Shown: one piece after another, positions 59,707 to 64,000 of the stretch
Layout of the letters: each line of letters starts with the position of its first letter
Numbering within the stretch: position 1 is the stretch's first letter
Assembly: GCF_902804475.1 (NCBI RefSeq)
Contig: NZ_CADCSU010000103.1
Location: forward strand, 1-64,000
Source: Flavobacterium bizetiae
Lineage (GTDB): Bacteria > Bacteroidota > Bacteroidia > Flavobacteriales > Flavobacteriaceae
Direction of reading: 5' to 3'
DNA length: 64,000 nt
The notes under the pieces: generated by a model
Told to the model about the DNA's origin: nothing
Databases searched by the model: none
Seen by the model: the letters and a program-made list of their open reading frames with translations, nothing else
Made by a program: the position numbers and the translations under genes

Positions 59707-60705
59707 TTAGCTAATGGCTTTTTTTAATTTTTTGAAAAAGATTTCTTCTCGATTGGCAATGCTCAAAAGTTCATCAGCAATGGCGTTGTAAGCATCTTCT
59801 TTGGCACTTCGGTTTTTGTAAATTCTTGAAGCTTCTACAGCAAAATCACGCCATGAATCTCCAATTTGTGTCATTTCTTTAGAAAGCACTTTCAATTCTT
59901 CATTACCTAAAATAACCGAAGCTTCTTGTAAAAAAGCAGCATATATAAAACGAAATCCTCCGCCACCGGTTCCTATTTCTTCCTGCATACGTACCATTTG
60001 CGCCAGATAATGATTGGCTTTTTTGGTTCCGTGTTTTACAGGCCATTTTCTGATTTGTTTCGATACGAATTTAATTCCGCGTACACCAATAATAGGCATT
60101 GGCGCCAGCATATCTCGACACGTATTTTTAATTCCTTTTATAATGGCACTTTTTAAATCAACAGCTGCCGGAATCTGAATTGGATAATACATTTGTCCTC
60201 TTGGAGCAAAAGCGCCTTTGGCAAAACGTACTTTGTCTAATTCGTCGTGCGTTAAAGTTGTAACAGTTTCCATAACTGGATCGCTCACCAAATAATCCGT
60301 TTCAGTTTTTCCGTAAACGACTAAATTGTGCGCGTTGAAATGAAAGCGATATTCATCCGGAAAATAACTCAAATGATAAACTCCAACTTGTAATCCGGTT
60401 GGAATATTATTTTTTAAATTTTCGTCTAACGCTTTATTTGCATTGGTTGTCGAAGAAAATTTTTGTCTTTTTATTTTAAGATTTAAACGCTTGGCTAGTT
60501 TATTAAAAATTTGTCCCGGCAAAGTTCTGTAACTAATTGCGGGTGCATAATTGACTTTTAAAAAAGGTAAGTATACAAAGAAAAGCCCGGAGCCAATACC
60601 AAAAACCATAGGTTCGCTGATGTTGAGTCCGCTATTTTTTAGCAAATTCGAGGCTACTCCGTTCTCGCAATGGGCAGCTTGATGATGTGTAAAATTAGTT
60701 TGCAT
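59707..60705 (-). CDS. BtrH N-terminal domain protein (acyltransferase candidate)
   Basis: This 332-residue protein has the BtrH-type papain-like domain at the N-terminus. HHQAAHCENGVASNLLKN carries the likely Cys nucleophile, FHFNAHNLVVYG the His, and YLVSDPVMETVTTL the following strand. The C-terminal helical domain matches the DUF4872 region of the family. BtrH moves a carrier-bound acyl group in butirosin synthesis, so this protein is a good candidate for joining the polyene acyl chain to a second substrate, such as the dialkylresorcinol hydroxyl. It overlaps the next small gene by one base. Confidence 0.85.
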   Translation of the reverse strand: MQTNFTHHQAAHCENGVASNLLKNSGLNISEPMVFGIGSGLFFVYLPFLKVNYAPAISYRTLPGQIFNKLAKRLNLKIKRQKFSSTTNANKALDENLKNNIPTGLQVGVYHLSYFPDEYRFHFNAHNLVVYGKTETDYLVSDPVMETVTTLTHDELDKVRFAKGAFAPRGQMYYPIQIPAAVDLKSAIIKGIKNTCRDMLAPMPIIGVRGIKFVSKQIRKWPVKHGTKKANHYLAQMVRMQEEIGTGGGGFRFIYAAFLQEASVILGNEELKVLSKEMTQIGDSWRDFAVEASRIYKNRSAKEDAYNAIADELLSIANREEIFFKKLKKAIS

Positions 60706-61109
60706 TACTCTGTTTTAATATTTTTTAATTCTGCTATTGAAATCTCAAAAGCATCGGCATATTTTTTTAGGATCGAATCGCTTAATTTGGCAAAAACGGT
60801 AGGTTTAAAATGTCTTTTTACGCGCCATTTCCACATTCCAACATAACTTGATAAGATAGTAAGATCCATTTTGTTGACTTCCATATAATAACAAATCGGA
60901 CTTACTTCGCCAATTTCGACTTGCATTTTTGCTTCGGCAATGCGTTCGTTTATTTCGTCTATTGAATTTGAAAGTGCGATGGTTTTAGGTTCCCAGCCGG
61001 TACTTAGAGTTGTTGTATAATTGCCATCCGCATCGGTAGCATACAAAAGTTCTTTAACGTTGTTTTTTGTTAAGTTGCTTTTATCTTGTGGTACTTTTTC
61101 TTTTTCCAT
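60705..61109 (-). CDS. Conserved hypothetical protein of the pigment cluster
   Basis: This 134-residue soluble protein has a disordered N-terminus, a strand pair (LYATDADGNYTTTLSTGWEP) and a helical C-terminal half. The latter includes ICYYMEVNKMDLTILSSYVG and FAKLSDSILKKYADAFEIS; the end resembles part of an Xre-type helix-turn-helix, but too little to call. It is coupled to the BtrH-like gene by a one-base overlap, so a partner role is likely. No known function. Confidence 0.72.
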   Translation of the reverse strand: MEKEKVPQDKSNLTKNNVKELLYATDADGNYTTTLSTGWEPKTIALSNSIDEINERIAEAKMQVEIGEVSPICYYMEVNKMDLTILSSYVGMWKWRVKRHFKPTVFAKLSDSILKKYADAFEISIAELKNIKTE

Positions 61110-61121
61110 ATTGTCTTTAAA

Positions 61122-61439
61122 CTATGATATTCCGAACATAAAAGCAGCTATTATAAAAGCTAAAACTGCTAAAATTCCCAAATTTGCAAAAGCTATTTTT
61201 TTTCTTTTTTTGATAAATAAATAAATCATTTCAGTAAATAAACCGATACAATACATTAGGATAATGAGGAAACTTACAATAAATAATCCTAAACCACCAT
61301 CAACGTGTCGGTGCATATCTTCTTCACAATGTTTATGAGGATCGTATGAAAAACTCCAAATAAGAAAAAGACTTCCTAGCAATAATACTAAAATTGCCAT
61401 TCGTATTAAAACATGAAAGGATATCTTTTTAAAATCCAT
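61122..61439 (-). CDS. Hypothetical small membrane protein
   Basis: This 105-residue protein has three transmembrane helices (about residues 12-30, 49-72 and 83-102). A His/Cys/Asp-rich loop between the first two (PHKHCEEDMHRHVDGG) could bind metal. No family is recognised. It sits between the 134-residue gene and the hotdog pair with short gaps; I do not recall it as a usual cluster member and suspect an insertion. Confidence 0.65.
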   Translation of the reverse strand: MDFKKISFHVLIRMAILVLLLGSLFLIWSFSYDPHKHCEEDMHRHVDGGLGLFIVSFLIILMYCIGLFTEMIYLFIKKRKKIAFANLGILAVLAFIIAAFMFGIS

Positions 61440-61449
61440 GTTTAAATTA

Positions 61450-61923
61450 TTACATGATTGAATTTATCTTTTGAATGAATAAATTAATTTCGCATTCTAG
61501 AAGTAATTTATGTCCCCATAAACTTTCGCAGTGCATCGTGCATAAAGTATAATCATCGCCTTCAAATTTTGAAACCAAAGTTGCTTTGGTAATAATTGTA
61601 TCACCCACTTTTGGCAGTAAATGTATTTTAAGGTTTTTTATCGCACTGATAAAACCAAGAACATTTACGTTTTCATTTTCTGTTCCGTCTTCTTCAAAAA
61701 AATACTTTTTACCTACTATAGACGAACAGGTTTGCGCGGTGTTTTCGATTAAACCTGCTTCGATAAAAATGTTATTATCTATAAAAATATTATCTTTTTT
61801 GATCAGGAAAGTTGTTTCTACAAAATTAGAATCTATATCCAAAATTAAATCCACCATAAGCATTGGCGCCCGGTGCGGTAAATAGTTTTGTATGTCGACT
61901 CCGGTTTTCATTCCTGCTATCAT
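61450..61923 (-). CDS. Hotdog-fold dehydratase-like protein A
   Basis: This 157-residue protein begins like FabZ (YLPHRAPMLMVDLILDID). The central helix AGLIENTAQTCSS keeps the Glu and the following Ala-Gln. The GHFPG motif of FabZ is missing; IFIDNNIFIEAG stands in its place, as in dehydratase-like proteins of aryl-polyene clusters. It is probably one half of a two-protein dehydratase with the adjacent paralogue, whose gene overlaps it by 4 bp. Confidence 0.82.
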   Translation of the reverse strand: MIAGMKTGVDIQNYLPHRAPMLMVDLILDIDSNFVETTFLIKKDNIFIDNNIFIEAGLIENTAQTCSSIVGKKYFFEEDGTENENVNVLGFISAIKNLKIHLLPKVGDTIITKATLVSKFEGDDYTLCTMHCESLWGHKLLLECEINLFIQKINSIM

Positions 61924-62351
61924 TTCGCTAAAACAGTTTTCATTTGTCCGTTAGCAATTTCTTCATTGTTTAAATAAGTCACAACATCTACCAAAGTTAT
62001 TCCTGCAAATTCCTGCAAAATGGTTACGGTAGATTGAATTGTATCATTAATTTTTGGCAGTTTTTTAATTTCAATTTCTTTAATAGAACCAATATATCCT
62101 GTTGGAGCTGTTTCGTTTTTTAAGAAGAATTGATAACCAGTATGCAAAGCCACTGATTGTGCCATATGTTCGATTAAACCTGCTTCCAGAAAAGTATCAT
62201 TGTTAAAAAAAATGTTGTCGTTTTTAATTTCTAATCCTGCTATTAATGAGGTTTCTGTAAACGAATACATTTTATCTACCATAACAAAAGGAAACTTTTG
62301 CGGCAGTAAATTTTCAACAGCTTCTTTTTCTAAAAGTAATGTCGTCTCCAT
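61920..62351 (-). CDS. Hotdog-fold dehydratase-like protein B
   Basis: This ~143-residue paralogue of the gene at 61450 shows LLPQKFPFVMVDKMYSF and the central helix AGLIEHMAQSVALH. It too lacks GHFPG. Its ATG at 62351 overlaps the stop of darB (TAATG), and its end overlaps the next hotdog gene, so all three are translationally coupled. It probably acts in dehydration of beta-hydroxyacyl chains. Confidence 0.82.
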   Translation of the reverse strand: METTLLLEKEAVENLLPQKFPFVMVDKMYSFTETSLIAGLEIKNDNIFFNNDTFLEAGLIEHMAQSVALHTGYQFFLKNETAPTGYIGSIKEIEIKKLPKINDTIQSTVTILQEFAGITLVDVVTYLNNEEIANGQMKTVLAK

Positions 62352-63484
62352 TAGCAAACTGTTAAATAAGCATATGCAAACGAGAATCTTCCACTTTCAG
62401 GAACTGATAAAAGAATACGATCTCCTTTTTTTAAATTTCCTGAATTCATCAATTCTTCCAGCGCCAGGTAAATAGAGGCAGAACCTACATTTCCTACTCT
62501 CGAAAGGTTCATAAACCATTTTTCATCTTCCATTCCGATTCCTCTTTCAGCTAATCCTTTTTTTAATCCTTCAACAAAAAAGTTAGAAGAAACGTGAGGA
62601 ATAAAATAATCGACCTGATCTGAACTAATATTATTTTTAGACATGGCATCGCTCATACTTTCAGCTCCTTTAGAAAGTATAAATTCATCCAATAATTTTA
62701 CGTCTTGTTTAATGGCAAAAACCGATTCGTTTAACCATTGTTCCGGCTTATAATCACTCCATGACTTAATTTCGCCATTTTCTAATTTATCACCACCGGC
62801 ATACATGCAAGTTTCTAATTCATAAGCATATGAAAAAGCTTCCATCCATTCGATTTTTAGAGAAATTGGGCCTCTTGGTTTATTTTCTAATAAAAAAGCT
62901 CCGGCTCCGTCAGATAACATCCAACGTAAAAAATCTTTTTTGAAAGCAATAATTGGCTGCTCTTCAAGGCTTTTTAGATTGGCTGCTTCGTGATTGTACA
63001 TTTGAGCATTTAGCCAGCTTGAAACTTTTTCTGATCCGGTACAAATCGCATTTTGAGAGTTTCCTGATTTTATAGAAAGAAAACCAAATTTTAAGGAATT
63101 CATTCCGGCGCAACAAACACCAGTTGATGAATTTAATTCTACCGATTTATTTTTTAATAATCCGTGAACCATCGCGGCGTGCGAAGGTAAGAAAACGTCA
63201 GGTGTTGAGGTTCCGCAGGATAATACTTCAAGATCTTGTGCCGTAAAGTTTTCATCAAACAATTGTACAACAGCATTTTTTGTTAACTCAGCATTATTAT
63301 GGGTACTTTTTCCTGTTTTATCTATGGCGTAATAACGACTTGTGATTTTATTATTGCGCAAAATAATGCGTCTTGCTTTAGAAGCGGCATCATTAATGAG
63401 TCCTAAATAATCTTCCATTTCATCATTCGAAATAGCTTCATTTGGCAAATACTTTGCGGCTTTGGTAATATATACTTCAAACAT
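62351..63484 (-). CDS. darB: DarB-like ketosynthase III of dialkylresorcinol synthesis
   Basis: This 377-residue KAS III-type enzyme has the Cys nucleophile in SSTGVCCAGMNSLKFG, and a His and Asn later (YFIPHVSSNFF, GNVGSASIYLALEE). The N-terminal VYITKAAKYLPNEAISNDE and SCGTSTPDVFLPSHAA fit DarB, which condenses two beta-ketoacyl chains and helps close the resorcinol ring of the non-polyene half of flexirubin. It lies 16 bp from darA on the same strand and is coupled to the hotdog genes downstream. Confidence 0.88.
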   Translation of the reverse strand: MFEVYITKAAKYLPNEAISNDEMEDYLGLINDAASKARRIILRNNKITSRYYAIDKTGKSTHNNAELTKNAVVQLFDENFTAQDLEVLSCGTSTPDVFLPSHAAMVHGLLKNKSVELNSSTGVCCAGMNSLKFGFLSIKSGNSQNAICTGSEKVSSWLNAQMYNHEAANLKSLEEQPIIAFKKDFLRWMLSDGAGAFLLENKPRGPISLKIEWMEAFSYAYELETCMYAGGDKLENGEIKSWSDYKPEQWLNESVFAIKQDVKLLDEFILSKGAESMSDAMSKNNISSDQVDYFIPHVSSNFFVEGLKKGLAERGIGMEDEKWFMNLSRVGNVGSASIYLALEELMNSGNLKKGDRILLSVPESGRFSFAYAYLTVC

Positions 63485-63500
63485 AATCTAATTTCGTCTT

Positions 63501-64000
63501 CTAAACTCCTTGATAATATCGAGTTTCTTTTTTTATAGTTTTTAACTTAAAAGGGTAGGTAATAAGGTGCAATATATATACTATTGGTGAGATTAACCAT
63601 ATTGCGAGGAATAAATAAACATTAAATACTTTAAGCAGCTGTTTTCTGTTTTTTTGATGTTTATAAATAAGATTCGACCATTTATCGAAAATTTTATTCG
63701 CGGTTTTGTCTACAGTAACGAGATACGGGCTGATTTTTACTGCACCAGCAGAAAGTAATTTTGGTTGTAAATCTTCAAAATTATTCTGATTTAGGGCAGA
63801 AAGAATTACTTCTCCAAATTTATCCGATTCCTGAATGTCTTTATCCGAAACTCCCGGTAGAGGCAAAATTCCCCAATGTTTTTTCTTAACTCCGGAGAAC
63901 ATCCATTCTACAATCGTGATTACACTGATTAAATTTCCAACGCGATCGACCAAAGCTACATTTCCTACCAATTGTGCATTGGCTCCTTTAAGTAAAGTTT
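63501..64000 (-). CDS. darA: DarA-like dialkylresorcinol enzyme, C-terminal part
   Basis: The frame is open to the window edge, so only the last ~157-166 codons are seen. GANAQLVGNVALVDRVGNLIS, SGVKKKHWGILPLPGVSD and the C-terminal PIVYILHLITYPFKLK match DarA proteins, which act with DarB in forming the dialkylresorcinol (proposed aromatisation step). DarA starts with a flavodoxin-like domain that would lie beyond base 64000. A hydrophobic stretch near the end suggests membrane contact. It is directly upstream of darB. Confidence 0.82.
   Translation of the reverse strand, partial: TLLKGANAQLVGNVALVDRVGNLISVITIVEWMFSGVKKKHWGILPLPGVSDKDIQESDKFGEVILSALNQNNFEDLQPKLLSAGAVKISPYLVTVDKTANKIFDKWSNLIYKHQKNRKQLLKVFNVYLFLAIWLISPIVYILHLITYPFKLKTIKKETRYYQGV

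Noticed and set aside
63501-63971. Complete 156-residue gene starting at a TTG near 63971
   Set aside because: The frame continues without a stop to base 64000 and the extra codons match DarA, so this is a gene cut by the window edge.

Overview
The window looks like a chromosome segment of a Flavobacterium (Bacteroidota), probably close to F. johnsoniae. The evidence is the low GC content, Bacteroidota-type promoter elements (TAnnTTTG about 20 bases before starts) with almost no Shine-Dalgarno sequences, lipoproteins with typical lipoboxes, a SprE/PorW gliding and type IX secretion lipoprotein, and a large flexirubin (aryl-polyene/dialkylresorcinol ester pigment) gene cluster. No tRNA, rRNA, CRISPR array or intact insertion sequence was recognised.

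Layout. 1-3413 is the end of a surface-polysaccharide locus: a truncated Wzy/ligase-like membrane protein, a family-4-type glycosyltransferase, a UDP-glucuronate decarboxylase and a family-2 glycosyltransferase. 3414-4303 holds a cluster of seven near-perfect palindromes followed by an ORF6N-domain gene that carries an eighth copy inside its reading frame; this is the most unusual structure seen. 4318-12216 is mostly housekeeping: a CapK/PaaK-like adenylating enzyme, purD, upp, two conserved flavobacterial membrane proteins, a DUF4254 protein, a heptosyltransferase-like GT9 and two small unknown genes. 12251-15702 holds a PaaE-like flavin/2Fe-2S reductase and a two-gene ABC transporter.

15791-24687 is one run of co-directional genes: sprE, a bactofilin, AtpZ/AtpI-like and accessory membrane proteins, then atpB-E-F-H-A-G. 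The beta and epsilon subunits are not here, as is usual in Bacteroidota. After the atpG terminator comes a 4 x 90 bp tandem repeat (24862-25221). 25362-36475 is a conserved envelope and housekeeping block: GNAT, flippase, dut, sugar nucleotidyltransferase, TPR protein, DUF4292 lipoprotein, EnvC-like activator, CBS protein, rbfA, LolC/E-like permease and a MATE exporter. dusB follows on the minus strand.

37714-64000 is a minus-strand cluster of more than twenty genes for a flexirubin-type pigment. It contains darA (cut by the window edge) and darB for the dialkylresorcinol half, and ketosynthases, a chain-length-factor-like partner, an acyl carrier protein and hotdog dehydratases for the aryl polyene half. 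Tailoring, acyl-transfer and export candidates are a PaaK-like ligase, a C45/acyltransferase-like lipoprotein, a BtrH-like protein, a CrtI-like oxidoreductase, an MMPL-acyltransferase fusion, an ABC exporter, a LolA-like protein and a GT2-DUF2062 protein. Several genes inside the cluster look like extras (two tandem beta-barrel proteins at 48118-49337, unknown proteins at 54841-55994 and 61122-61439). No ketoreductase and no aromatic ammonia-lyase are visible in the part of the cluster shown.
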